Source of the DNA: Oxytricha trifallax
Taxonomy: Eukaryota; Ciliophora; Spirotrichea; Sporadotrichida; Oxytrichidae
Direction: 5' to 3'
Length of the DNA stretch: 64,000 bases
NCBI GenBank assembly: GCA_000711775.1
Contig: ARYC01018594.1
Location: 1 to 64,000 of the forward strand
Part shown: one piece after another, positions 33,283 through 45,329 of the stretch
Layout: every line of letters starts with the position of its first letter
How positions within the stretch are numbered: position 1 is the stretch's first letter
Position numbers and translations under genes: made by a program
Notes under the pieces: model-generated
Database searches by the model: none
What the model was told of the DNA's origin: nothing
The model's input: only the letters and a program-made list of their open reading frames with translations

Positions 33283-35012
33283 CATTAGCAAGAAATAATA
33301 ATAATAATAATAATAATAATAATTAATCCTCATCGGGGGCTCAAGGCCCCCCGGATGAATATATATGTTAAATATATGTAAGGAACTAGTCCTTTTAATT
33401 AGTGTTGTAATCACATAAGGTGTTCAGGTCTCTTATAAACCTTTCTTGTTTTTATGGCTACCTCAATCTTTTTCTTCGTTTTCCATCTAGAGACTCCCTT
33501 CCAAAATCTAGCATTACAGACTTTCTCTCTGTGCCAGTTGTACATGAAAATGAGAGTGTCCTCAGCTTTCTTAAATTTAAGTTCAATTTTATGGGTATTT
33601 CCAACTTAGTAGCTTTTGGGTACACTTTTAAACATCGTCAATTATTGGAGTTAGGGGAATATTGTGTCTCTTAGTTGTCTCTCTCCATACCTCTTTGCGT
33701 CTACATATAGTGTTGTCATTTTTCTATCTTTATCTGATAGTTTGACATTTAGGTTTATTTTTGTGAAGTCTGTAGACTTTTCAAGGAAGGCTTTGAAGCC
33801 TGCCTTCTTTTATTCTGGTGTTAGATTATGCCAGAATTGTTCTCCAACTGTTTAGGTATAGTACCACTTAAGTTGTTACTTTGTTTGTAGGGCCCATTTG
33901 TTTTCAACTTGAGGGTCTATTATATATTTGGTATCATTGACTATTTACTACTTCATCTTAGCTTGTAGTTTGTGATTTACTTATTAGATCTTTAGTACTT
34001 TGTTAATATTTTAAGAAATCTGTTCATTGTACTGATCTGACTGTAAAATTCTGGTCAGACTTTTCTGATGAAGTGCGTCATCGTCATTTTGCTATGGTAC
34101 CTATTTGATAGTGGCCTATTTAGTACCCTTAGTTGACGTGTCTATCATGACAACGTCGTTGTCCTAGTCTTCAAAAGCTGATTTCTCTCTTAATTCTTAT
34201 TCCGGTTCTGGGAGATCGTATAGCTAGTTGCTTTGGAGTACTCCTTAGTTAGCTATGTATTCGAGAGACTTTATAGCTAGGTTGGCTACTTTTTGAGTTG
34301 TTTCCATTTATATTTGGGGGTATTTGATAGTGAGAACGAAGGCTTATATTATTTGAGCGAATCTTTCTTCTCTGAAGTGAAATTCAGTGTCTTGTTTCTT
34401 GATTGCTTCAGTCATATCATATATGTGCTGAATATTTTTTGTTTGGTTGTACTTTTGTAATTTTAAGATTAAGACAAAAAGAAGATTCATATGGGATTGG
34501 AAAACTTATAAGTTTTTAACTTGGAGATTTTAAAGCTCTGTAAGATCTAAGGGGTAGTTTTCGTTTAGTAGTCTATCTGTTCCTTGTCTACATTTTTCAA
34601 TGAGAGTGAAGAAGTTTGTGTCTGTGACTTTTACTTCGTCAATGAGTTTCTTTGTGTTTAGTATGAGCTCAGTTTACTTCTTCATGACCTAGGGAATAGA
34701 GGTCCATCTCATATAGTTTGGTTTGAGCTTGATGTCTTCAAAGTTTTTGAGGACAGGATCTTTGTCTGGTGCTTTGGTCTTCTTCTCTCTTGTAATAGAG
34801 AAGATTGATTTTTATTAAATCCTGGTGTTTTGAGCGTGATCATTGTCACCCTCTTCAGCCATAAGTTAACCAGTCGATTTTATGAACCTCAAAACTAATT
34901 ACTTGGAACTTTTCTTCTTGTTCTAGTGATCGTTAAACATTGAGGGTCTGATTAGTTAACTTCTTATTTAATAATATTAATAATAATAATAAACAACATT
35001 AGCAAGAAATAA
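33283..35012 (-). mobile_element. retroposed unit with 16-bp target duplication and (TAA)n tail
   Basis: The 16-bp sequence CATTAGCAAGAAATAA occurs at 33283-33298 and 34997-35012, bracketing about 1.7 kb. On the minus strand the unit runs: 5' leader with a short ATT array (near 34976-34990), ORF (34862-33411), stem AAGGA-CTAGT-TCCTT (33394-33380), a strong G/C hairpin (33357-33331) and an (ATT)n tail (about 33322-33295) abutting the duplication. A long variable target duplication plus simple-repeat tail is typical of target-primed reverse transcription by non-LTR elements (LINEs and the units they move). No reverse transcriptase is present, so it is non-autonomous or is moved by a LINE elsewhere. 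Confidence 0.7.
33411..34862 (-). CDS. intact 483-residue ORF of the retroposed unit, possibly ORF1-like
   Basis: Open from ATG 34860-34862 (MAEEGDNDHAQNTRIQQKS) to TGA 33411-33413 with no internal TGA and many TAA/TAG Gln codons. The N-terminal half is Lys/Leu-rich helical (KQTELILNTKKLIDEVKVTD; LLNENYPLDLTELQNLQVKN). The middle is acidic and Gln-rich (PEPEQELREKSAFEDQDNDV). The C-terminal half is predicted mixed and ends very basic (WKTKKKIEVAIKTRKVYKRP). Helical region followed by a basic C-terminal domain is reminiscent of LINE ORF1 RNA-binding proteins, but this is a guess from layout. An alternative is a host mRNA-derived retrogene. Lack of breaks suggests a recent or constrained copy. 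Confidence 0.65.
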
Positions 35013-36566
35013 AATTTATTAAGCTCTTATTGAGATTAACTATATGTCTGATCAAAAAGTTTAGATATTTTAAAGAAGACTAAGAAAAGAATTAGTAAAA
35101 ATTAAGTATATGAATAAAACATAATGTGATTTATTGAATAATAAATGTAGAGAATCATTAAATTTAAAGAGGTTTAAGAAGCTAATACTCTAAAATAAAT
35201 TAGCATTAAAATTAATTAGAATTTAGGAAGTAAAGAATATTCTATATTATTATTTTTACTCTTAAATAAGGGGAATTTTTTCTAAAAGCTAATAACAAAC
35301 TAAGTAAAGTTCCATCACTGTGAGTCATTGAGAATTGAGAACATTTTTATAGTAATTATATCTAAATTAGATTATTATTGGCTAAAATTAAACAAAATTA
35401 GTTTAAAATTAAGATTTACTGATTTTTTTTTAGTTTAAGTAATTAAAATTATAATTTAGTTAATTATTTTTAATAATTGGCTTTAAGTTTATAATTTGCC
35501 CCAATAACATTTAATTTTTAACTTAATGGCCTCTTTAATAATAAAATGGAATTCATTATAAAAGTATCTTAAATAATAGTGAACTAACTAATTTAATGAT
35601 TTATCGATTATCCTAATTAATTATATGATTTTAATGGGGAAAATAATTACTTATCATCAATCTTAAATAAGTCTAATTTCATAGAGGTTAAATTTCGTAA
35701 ATTTAATAGAAATTAAGGGCTATAATTATCTCTCTAATTTAATGGGGGATAAGATTTCTTTGCATAATAATAATAATAATAAGAGCTTGTTTATTCTAAA
35801 TAATATAAGGTTAAATTAATCTGAATTGATTAAAAATATTAATTCCTAACAATAAATATATAGATAGGTAGATAAATAGTATAATTATTGAAAAAATAGA
35901 TTTTAAAACGTAAATAGAGAATTTTTAGTTGATTCATTAATATCTGTTAACTACTATAGAAATAGGTTTTTATTTCTTACAACAATTTGAAAATCAAATT
36001 TATAGTATCAGGTCTATAAATATACGGATTATAAATAATGAGATTCTAACATAATTAATGATTATTAGCAGTTTATGTATAAAAGGATTGAATTTAAATA
36101 TGATGGAAATACTGGATAATTTACAAAAATTAAATTGGCTTTAAATCATTTTAAAAGTAAAATCAAAATATACTAATTATTTACAATCTCTAAACAAAAG
36201 TTATGATAAGGTATTAGAGAGATTATAATATGTAAAAATATATGTTTCATATTAAGAAACTAGGGGAGGTGCAATCTCTGCAATATTCAAAACTCATAAT
36301 AATTTATCTCGTGAAATATTATTTAAAAGTATAATTTTTAATGGATTAAGCAAGTTATAAAACTAAATCCAAGTAAAAATAAAGAAATTAAAGCTATTTA
36401 CTTATTTTTAATAATATTTTAATTAAGATTTTCTTTTTGAATTATAAATTACTAATAAAGGCATGCTGTAATTAATAACATAACTAAAACATTTTAATCA
36501 AAGTTTAATAAATAATATTACATTTAACTCCATAAATAAAATTTTAATTAATGCAGAATATGGAGA
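35013..36566. other. AT-rich intergenic DNA with a TAA array
   Basis: No gene seen. A short (TAA)n array lies at about 35765-35782, without the hairpins that mark the LINE-type tails. Confidence 0.5.
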
Positions 36567-38330
36567 GAGTATTGACTTAGTTTATACTTACCAAAGTAAT
36601 CCAAGATCCATCAACCTATATTCTCATTGCCAATACATCGTTCGTATATTGTTAGCGTTGAAGAACTGATACAGCAAGCCATAGCCAGGGATTGGAAGAA
36701 TTAATTTATATAAAAAGTGCACACCATTGCAAGTATAGAAATTCCAGAAATGACATAGAGCGCTCATAATTTACTCTGTTTTAACATTAGTTAAACCCCC
36801 TCTTAAAATCGCGACTCTTTTTTTGTTTAGTGACTGGTATGAGCGGGCTTCAAGTTATCGTTGTTGTGATATCAATTAGATGGACTAGCTTTAGCTATTG
36901 TAGGAATACATTCGAAATTGAGAAATTAATTTTAATTTAATTAATTATTAACTAAAATATTGGCAGTTAATGTTGGCCAATTTGAACAATCTTTGACTTA
37001 TTCGATAGAGAATTCAAAATTAGCTGAACTTTATTATTGGTGGTACTATTTTATCGCATCGAGGGAGCGAGATAACTCGAGTTTAATTGGAGGGTAAATT
37101 TTATTAATTTAGATGAGTTTAATTAAACTCGAGTTATCTCGCTCCCTCGATGCGATAAAATAGTACCATCAATAATAAAGTTCAGCTTATTTTGAATTCT
37201 CTATCGAATAAGCCAAAGATTGTTCAAATTGGCCAACTTTAACTGCCAATATTTTAGTTAATAATTAATTAAATTAAAATTAATTTCTCAATTTCGAATG
37301 TATTCCTACAATACTTTAATTGAGATGATAAAAATATCAAGAGTACAAGTAAGCTCAGAGGATATTGATACAGAAACACTCGCATTCAGTACTATATAAG
37401 CCTTTGTGAATTTTTACCTTCTTAGCATCTGAGCCTGTATCTGTTTGAGAGTAGATCTACTTATAAAGATTAGAAGTGACAGATTGAATGAAAAAGACAT
37501 TAGTTGATAAGCCAGAGAATCTTGAGTCAATAAATGGGGCACTTCAGGAATTCACAACAGATCTAAAGGAAAGCCTTGATGTGCTAATGAAAAATCTCAA
37601 TGGTACTTCAAATTTAGCTAAAAGATTTTCATCTTAAAGATTAGAAGGAAAATCGTGATTCAATTAAAAATTGCTGCTTGGATTGAGCAAATTCTTATTA
37701 GTCTTTCTCTCATGATCAAGAAATGTGCAAAGTTACTATGAAAATGGAAAAGGATTGAGATGTGAAATCAAAGATGCTCTTATTTCTCCAATTCTGGTAC
37801 CTTCCTCTGTTTAATAAACTTCATCACTCCCTGCAATCTCTCCTGCTGATTTGAGTAGCGCTAATATTCAACCTCCAGAGCTCGTTTCCCTACTTTTTCC
37901 TTAGCAATACTTAAAATACCATAGTGAGGAAATCTAATGAAAATAATACTTTATTCATCATGATGGTCCAAAATTGACTAATAAAACGGATGTGTAATTC
38001 AAAAAGATGGGTTCACTATTGTTTGCCTGTACAATACAGCTTCATGTCAACGCTCTAGCTTATTTGAATTGTAGAGAATACAATAAGATTGCTTAAGTAA
38101 ATAAAGAACATTGCGCATGTCAATAAATTAAGTATTTTTGTCCTCTTGATTAAGTATAATTAAACTTTTTGCTCAACAAATCTGAAATATGCTACTCAAT
38201 TAAAATAAATGTACGTTAATTCAATGCTTTATAATGCACCAGAAGTCGATTAGTTGCCTTTTAAGAGAATGGAGCAATTAACGATATGCACAAATTCAAT
38301 GGTTGTCATTATAAAATTGATACATAGCTA
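36567..38330 (+). CDS. host-type gene fragments of unknown function, split by a palindrome
   Basis: Protein-like plus-strand pieces: DLVYTYQSNPRSINLYSH (about 36577), SVEELIQQAIARDWKNQF (about 36650), MKKTLVDKPENLESINGALQ (from about 37488), and an exon ENGKGLRCEIKDALISPILV with a Ser/Pro/Gln-rich tail SPADLSSANIQPPELVSLLF ending near 37938. Further pieces follow (KDGFTIVCLYN, about 38005). Frames change between pieces, as expected of MDS/IES or intron structure. The palindrome at 36897-37312 lies between pieces. No family recognised. Confidence 0.35.
36897..37312. repeat. 416-bp near-perfect palindrome (192-bp arms, 32-bp spacer)
   Basis: The left arm (36897-37088) and right arm (37121-37312) are inverted copies with about four mismatches in 192 positions and no length differences. 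The ends read ATTGTAGGAATAC and GTATTCCTACAAT. No open frame. A foldback transposon, MITE or inverted duplication are all possible; a transcript would form a long hairpin. Immediate flanks are GCT and ACT, so no exact duplication. Confidence 0.9.
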
Positions 38331-38339
38331 GAATATTCT

Positions 38340-40225
38340 CAAAATAAGCAACCACTAAAGACTTGAGAGTTTAAGACATGTCATTTAAATATAAACACTT
38401 CAATTATACAAGTAGAAATTATGTTTTAAAAGCTAATGTATTAATACAATTGAATGATTTGAAATTTTTAAATTATTCTTCCTATTTTATAATATTCTTT
38501 TAATGAGGTTTATTAACATTTTTATGCTTAAATTTCCTTCAAATGAATTGTATGATATAATTTAATATTTTATATTATATTATACATTATAAAATTAAAT
38601 ATTAAATTTTATTCTATAATATCTATATAGTTAAATAAAAATAAAACATATGATTCCTGTACTTAAGGATTGTTAAGACGAGTGAGGATTTAATTGATAA
38701 TATAAAGCAATTACTATTAACATATTTTAATTAACCTAATATGTTAAAAAGATATTATTTAGTTTTTCTAAATAAAAAATGACTTTTAATAATATTACTA
38801 TAATTATATCTATTATATAAAGAGGAAAAATGCAAAAAAGATTTATTAATTATTAATCATTTTAAAAAGAGATAAAAAAGATAACATTGAGATCTTAGAA
38901 TGTAATTAATTTTATGATTTTACTCAAATTAAAATATATTATATATAAACGAGTTTTTATTTATTGTGTTGATTATATTCTATTATATTTCACTAATCTC
39001 TATATTAAAATTTAATCCTAATAAAAACTTTAAATAAAAAAATTCACCTAGTATAACTTCAAAATATCAATTTTAGCAATTGAATTAATTGAAAGTAACG
39101 GATTAATTTAAATGGATCTAAGGAGCTTTATATATTTTTTGCATAGAATTAATATTTAAACATAAAATTTAGGTAACTATTAAACTACTCTAAAAAATAT
39201 TTATGTACAACTTTTGTAATTAATTCCCCAAAAAAAGCACTTTTAAATATAACATAAATCGATAAAGTTTACACAAGGGCAAACAGATACCACATTTGAG
39301 AATTTTCAAATATAATTAATATTTTAAATAATTAATCAAATATAAATAAAAATATTAGATAATAATTTCGATGAAATAAGAAAGAATTTCCAGTTAGAAA
39401 AAGAATAATAAAAGCAAGCTATAATTCCTATACAAGTATATTAGGCATTTAAAAAATATAAATAAATTTATAAAAGAAATGAAATAATATAAAGTTTATT
39501 TGCTAACTTTAATTAAGATTTTATTTTTGGAGGAATTATGATAAAATTTAAATTATATTAAATAAATAGGCTTTAAATGATAAATATTTTGAAATTATCA
39601 ACGGGGAATTAATAATGGGAGCAATTAAATTGACTGGGTATTAAAGAAATATAAGTAAATAAATAGAGTAATTACTTTGTTAATAGACGGGGTACTGTTG
39701 TTAAAAAATATTATAAAATTATTTATATTAAAAAATTAATTTTTGAATGTATACTATTACAAAAATGAAATTAATTGAACATTTAAAAAACAGATTCTTC
39801 TTTAAATGATTAATGGGAATATGCCATAAAATTCTTAAAAAATTTTTACTAAGCATATTTAATAAAAGAAGTTTATAGAGGATCATATTATGACTATTCA
39901 GATTTTTTTTCTAAACTTAGGTTTAAAAGATGATGGTAAATGGTAATTTTTGAGGATAATAAAAAAATATGAATAGCAATTTACTACAACATTTGAATCC
40001 ATTCTTGGTAAAATAAAAACATAACTAGTAAAGGAAAATTTGATTTCTAAAATCTAACCATTAATTGATGAGAGAATTTTAGTGTCTAATTTGAAAATTA
40101 GATTAATTAAGGGTATTTTTGTTCGTAATGAATTCGAATTTTAGGATGGATATCAAAATATTCAATAAATATTTATTTAAAATTATGTGGGGGGCAAAGA
40201 AAAGTATAATTCTTGACTAAATAAC
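38340..40225. other. AT-rich intergenic DNA
   Basis: No gene or repeat supported; extremely AT-rich up to the TBE B target site. Confidence 0.5.
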
Positions 40226-40354
40226 AATCAAAACTCCAAAACCCTTTCAGTAGTTTGATTGATAAAAGTGGACTATTCGTGCATACTTTATTAGGGTTTT
40301 AATAAGGTTTATGTAGGGATTTAATATTTAAATATTAGTAATATAAGTGAATAA

Positions 40355-41403
40355 ATGCGAGGTTTGGGGTCACAATATGAAAGTGATTATATAGATTTAT
40401 TGTTTAAGTTGCGTTATGGTTGGGATGATTATAGTGATCAACTCAAACCTATTCTAAATTACACATCTATAGCAAGACTGCTCCATAAATTTCCTGCAAC
40501 TTTGAGGTCTCACTGTCTATTAGCATTGAATTTAAAGATAGCAGCTTAATTCTGAGCCTAAAAGACCTCTACAATTTTAGCAGCATCATATCGATTATCT
40601 TATTATTGATAAGACTCTTAAATACTGGGCTCACTTCTCTATGGCCTAGAGAGCTGTGATGTTTCATCGCCAATTTCCTGAGCTTCATATCTCTGCTTAA
40701 TCGATAGCTAACATATATAAAAAGAACGGAATATCTTACAAGACAGTCAATCGCATTAAGAGAGTGATTGACTTTAATGTTCCATTTTATAAGGATAATT
40801 TAAATTATATATTCGATTAAATGCAGAGGGCTATTACTAATAATATTAAGTTCATACACGCTGATGAGGCAGTATTCACGTTTAATACCTTCATATCAAG
40901 GTCTTGGTATAAAAGATATAGCAACATTGAAGTATATGATTAAAAGGTTAAGGTTTAAACTCATGCTATACTTGGTGGAATAAGCGAAGATAATGGCCTC
41001 GAGATTTACGTTATCCACCCTCGCTCAATAAAGACCGAATAATACATAAAGGTCTTGTAATAACTCAGAGAAAAGTACACGTAATAAGAGATTATTCTGT
41101 TTGTTGATAACTTATCTGTCCATAAAACTAAAGACACAAAGAATGAATTTTAAAGGCTAAACATAAAACTTGTATTTAATGTTCCTTACAGCCCTTAGTT
41201 CAATGGAATTGAATTATATTGGGGGTTATTGAAAGGTCATTATAAGAAATTGCTGCTCTACCATCTGATGCATGATTTAAAGATAGATACAGTAGATTTT
41301 ATTAAGAGTGCTGCTAAGAGAGTCAGCGATGAGAAAGCTAAAGTATGCGCAAGAGAAGGGAGATTTTGTGTATATAAATAAGTTTTAGATTTAAATGAAT
41401 GAA
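40355..41403 (+). CDS. TBE transposase (42-kDa ORF), copy B
   Basis: ATG 40355 gives MRGLGSQYESDYIDLLFKLR. Catalytic motifs are FIHADEAVFTFNTF (D1), ILFVDNLSVHKTK (D2) and PYSPQFNGIELYWGLLKGHY (E), with 34 residues between D2 and E. The N-terminal part carries an HTH-like segment (SIANIYKKNGISYKTVNRIK). It ends QVLDLNE, TGA 41401-41403. A frame change near 40548 (after LNLKIAA, before NSEPKRPLQF) is the only visible break; otherwise the copy is well preserved. Confidence 0.9.
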
Positions 41404-41409
41404 TAAGTT

Positions 41410-42201
41410 CACATATTAAATTTGCCAGTAAAGGGATTTGGCTTCTCTTTCTTTTCTTCCTCTTAAGGCTTGCTTGGGCCTATGTTTCTTCTCTTAGTGC
41501 CAGCTCCTGCATCTATGTTCATCTCTTCTGCCTTTTATAAATCTTTGAAGAGTCTCTTACTCAATTCATGTTTTACTTGAAACTTTCTCTCTTTCTCTGT
41601 TTAATTTGCTGCGCTCTTTCATCAAGTATATAGCAGTTTCAGGTTTTTTCATAAAGCTAGAAGACTATGCTTACTAGAGATGAATGGAAGCTTCTGCAGT
41701 TCCTAGAGCCAGGTGTCGCTGATTTTAATACCTTGATTCTCTTTTTCTTCAGGAGAAATGCTGTAGCATTTTTTGTGAGCTTCTTAAATTATTCATTTAA
41801 GTACTCAGGTTTAAAAGTCCAAGGACACCAAAGAAGAAGTTTCTCACTGACAACTTATTAGAGAGTTGCAGCTTTGATGGAAGGTAGAGAGCAACATCTG
41901 GATCACTCACAGCATCATCCTAGAGATTTTTTACTGAAATTTCAGGGTAGTTAAGTATCTCCATCATCATAATTTCATTAGACTTAAAAGCTTTTTTCTC
42001 TTCACTTAGTAAGGCTTTTAAAAATGAGATTTTAGTTCCCTCCTAAGTCGGCAAGAATAATCCAACTATAATGGGTTTATTAATCTTACTTAAGAACTTA
42101 CCTTGCTATACCAAATATTTATATATGTCCTCTTTACTTCGAAATTTTCCTATTAAATCTTGAGATTAAATTCTCTTCATTGCATCATTCATAGACTCCA
42201 T
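41410..42201 (-). CDS. TBE 22-kDa ORF, copy B
   Basis: ATG 42199-42201 (MESMN..), homologous to 10191-10972, ending with an EKPNPFTGKFNM-like tail and TGA at 41410-41412. It overlaps nothing but ends 7 bp from the transposase stop, so the two genes converge. Frame slips near 41580 and 41670 relative to copy A indicate decay. No domain recognised. Confidence 0.75.
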
Positions 42202-42767
42202 CTTGCTTCCTCTTTCTAGAAATGTTAATGAAATTTAAAATTATGGATATCCATTCTAAGTTTATTAAAATCTTACTACTAAATAGGGAGGACCTACTGG
42301 AGGTCAACCTTGAAAAGATATGCGGAGAAGCATTGAAAAACTTGCTCCAAGTTTCACAGATTGATTTCCATTTTTATCAATCTATCTCCATTAAAATTGC
42401 TCCTAATAATGTTTAATTATTTTAGGAGGTCCTCCAAATTAAGTTCAAACTTTATTAGGAGTTAAATTTTAAGGTTAAAACTTAATTAGGAGCATATTAA
42501 ATTTAAAAATGCTTAATAATTTTACCTCCAAATTAAGTTCAAACTTGATTTGGAGGACCTCATTAAGAAACAAAACTTCATTAGGACTATTTTAATTTAC
42601 TAAAACGTATAAAATTCTCTTAAAATATGTCAACTTACAGCTTTCTATGGTTATTTAATTTTCTTACCTCTCAGCCGAGAATCTACCAGAGTGTCTTATA
42701 TTCGACTATTATAGTTTATCAAGGTATATTTTATCATTATTATAATAAAAAATAACAGTAAACTAAA

Positions 42768-44200
42768 ATGAGCGCAAAACTTTTGAGAAGAGTGGCATTA
42801 CTTGGGTAAAGTTAATAAAAATTATCATTCCAGCAACCAAGAAAAGTAGAGACCAGATACGCTTGTACTCTGTGGGAGCCTATTTATGACAATTTTTACC
42901 AGTCTAGCTTTGAGATTCAAATATAAATTAAGTAGGAGGTTGTCATAGAAGCTTTGCAAATGGAGGAGGAGGTTAAACAACCCGCCATAGAGCATTAATA
43001 AGTACCAGCCAAAGTTGACTATTAATTCAAAGAATGCAATAAAGTTTTCCTCTATAAGACAACTTACAAGAGACACTTGAGAGATATACACAACGATATG
43101 CCAAGGTTATATCTCAAGCATTAAAAGAAAGATGGGAAGTATGTCTGTGAGTTTTGTGAGAAGCCATATCTCATACTAGAGACATCAAAGTTCACTTAAA
43201 GAAAAAGCATAATCCAAATTTTTTTCTTTATTCATGAACTTACAGGTAAAAGATTCTTATAAAAAAGAAAATCAAGAAACCTAATGGAGTCTCTTAGAGT
43301 TGAAGTGTAGAAGTAAGTCAAAATGAAGAAAGCAGTAAAGAAATTTCCTCTCTCTGATATCAATAAAATTATGGTAAATTAGAGGCTATGAAGATTCCTG
43401 TCTTGAAAATTATTGACTTAGATTCTTGCCTAGAAAGCTACCTTAATCTTAAAGATAAAATAGAGAAGAAAGTCATTACTGATGATTAATACGCTTACAA
43501 AATTTCTTCTTTCAATTACTTCCTTGCTGATGACAAGTTCTAAATGAAATTTGCTAATAAGTATGCTCTTTAATAAGCAAAATTTAAAGAGTGCAGGCAT
43601 ATAATTAAGCTTGATGACATTTTACTTGGAATAAATCATGTAGCATTTAGACTTCCCCTCCTTGAAATGACTTACATAGAGTTTTAATCGGACAACAGAT
43701 GCCAAAGTTAAATTGGCTAGATAGTACTACAGATAGTTGAAGGAATAGAAGAGCTTCACTAGCTCGGTTACGTTCATAGAGACTTAAACCATAAAATATA
43801 ATGATGAACTTTCAACCTCTAAGAGTCTATATTATTGATTTCAAAAGGCTCAAAGAATAGAAGCCTCTGAGCTAGGAAATGTCCGAGGCACTCCTGGATA
43901 TTTCCCCGATAGAGAAGATTGGAGAGATGGGAATATAGTGTGGGATTTATGGGCATTAGCAGCAATAATAATAGAGAGTGATATGCCAAGGAACGATTAC
44001 TTTAGCTGTAAGAATGAGAGAGATTCTAAGTAAAGAATCAAACAATATCTCGATAAAAATAAAATCAATGGAGGCCTCAGAAAGCTTGCATACTCTACAA
44101 TAATCAAACCAATCAATGAAAATGAAGAATGCTAGATACAATCAAACAACAACTTAGAAAGTTAAAATTCAGAGAACTGCCACATGACTCTAAGCTTATG
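42768..44200 (+). CDS. TBE zinc finger-kinase (57-kDa ORF), copy B, degraded
   Basis: ATG 42768 gives MSAKLLRRVALLGQSQQKLS, matching copy A. The first finger has lost its first Cys (FKECNKVFLYKTTYKRHL), and the second (CEFCEKPY) is followed by a frame change before the His pair. The kinase part includes MKIPVLKIIDLDSCLESYLN, the catalytic-loop region YVHRDL and VYIIDFKR (DFG to DFK). Multiple frame changes make it inactive. The intergenic region between this ORF and the 22-kDa ORF (about 42200-42760) contains repeated blocks AGGAGGTCCTCCAAATTAAG. Confidence 0.8.
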
Positions 44201-44370
44201 TTTGTGTAAAAAATTTCAAAACCTCGCATATAATCACTTAATTTACTAATATTTAAACATTAAACCCCAACAAAAACCCTATTAAAACCCTAATAAAGTA
44301 TGCACTAATAGTCCACTTTTATCAATCAAAAACTCAATCAAACTACTGAAAGGGTTTTAGGGTTTTGAAT

Positions 44371-45320
44371 AGAGGGGAAATTAATCTAAACTCTATAACA
44401 AAGCAAATAAGTTGGCAAGAATCTAGCTCTAAATTAATAATAAATCAAGAATATATTAGTTAATTAAATGAATTATAAAAAGAAATGTTATTATAATTAA
44501 ACTAAATAGTTAATTTATTACGATACGGAATTTTAACTTTTCACATATCTATTGATGTAAATTATTATAAATTTAACTCATTTTATTAAAATAGATTTAT
44601 AATCCTGTGATTCATTTAATTGATAATTAAGAATTTATGGTAATGATGATAAATCTATTGATTGTTTAAATTTAAGTAAATAATTTAATATATAAGAATT
44701 AATATTTATTATGTTGACAAGATATTAAAATATTTATATGCTAATAATAAAAATAAAGATCTTTAAATGTCAAAAATTAAATGTATAAATATATAATTTT
44801 AAGATTATTTAATTAAAATTCCTATGAAAAAGGTAAATAAGAAATCATTTAATTAATTTCGAAGTTAATTATATTTAATTGACATATAAATTTTTACAAA
44901 TATATAAGATTTGATAATGATTAACTCTATCAAACTCAAACTTATCAGAATATTTTGAAAATATAAGTTAAATAAGATAGATTTTTATTAAAAAGTATAG
45001 TTATTATTTTACATTATTATATAAAATTTCAATTAATATTACTAAAAATTGGTAATTAAATTTAAAGATAAAAGTAAATTTATTTAAAATTAATGCTTTT
45101 ATTTTTATAACCAGAAATCCAATTCAATGGCTAAAAATATAAATAAAATCCAAAAATTCCTTAATTAAATAATTTTTTGCATTAATTTTTATGATATAGT
45201 AGAGTTTTATTGAGGTTTGTAGAGAAATTCGAAAAATTGTAAAATTAGAACTACAAATTAGCTATTTTTAAGGAATATTAATTATGAAAAGTATTTAAAT
45301 TTACTGCTTAAGCTTTAGCA
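44371..45320. other. AT-rich intergenic DNA
   Basis: No supported feature. Confidence 0.5.
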
Positions 45321-45329
45321 CGGTCCAAG

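Larger units (their letters stand above)
40229..44367. mobile_element. TBE transposon copy B, 4139 bp, AAT target duplication
   Basis: Termini are CAAAACTCCAAAACCC (40229) and the complement ending GGGTTTTAGGGTTTTG (44367), continuing as an inverted repeat of roughly 110 bp. AAT flanks both sides (40226-40228, 44368-44370), the A-N-T duplication known for TBEs. Order on the plus strand: transposase (plus), 22-kDa ORF (minus), zinc finger-kinase (plus), i.e. the opposite orientation to copy A. One mutation in each telomeric repeat and several ORF lesions indicate some age. Confidence 0.95.
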
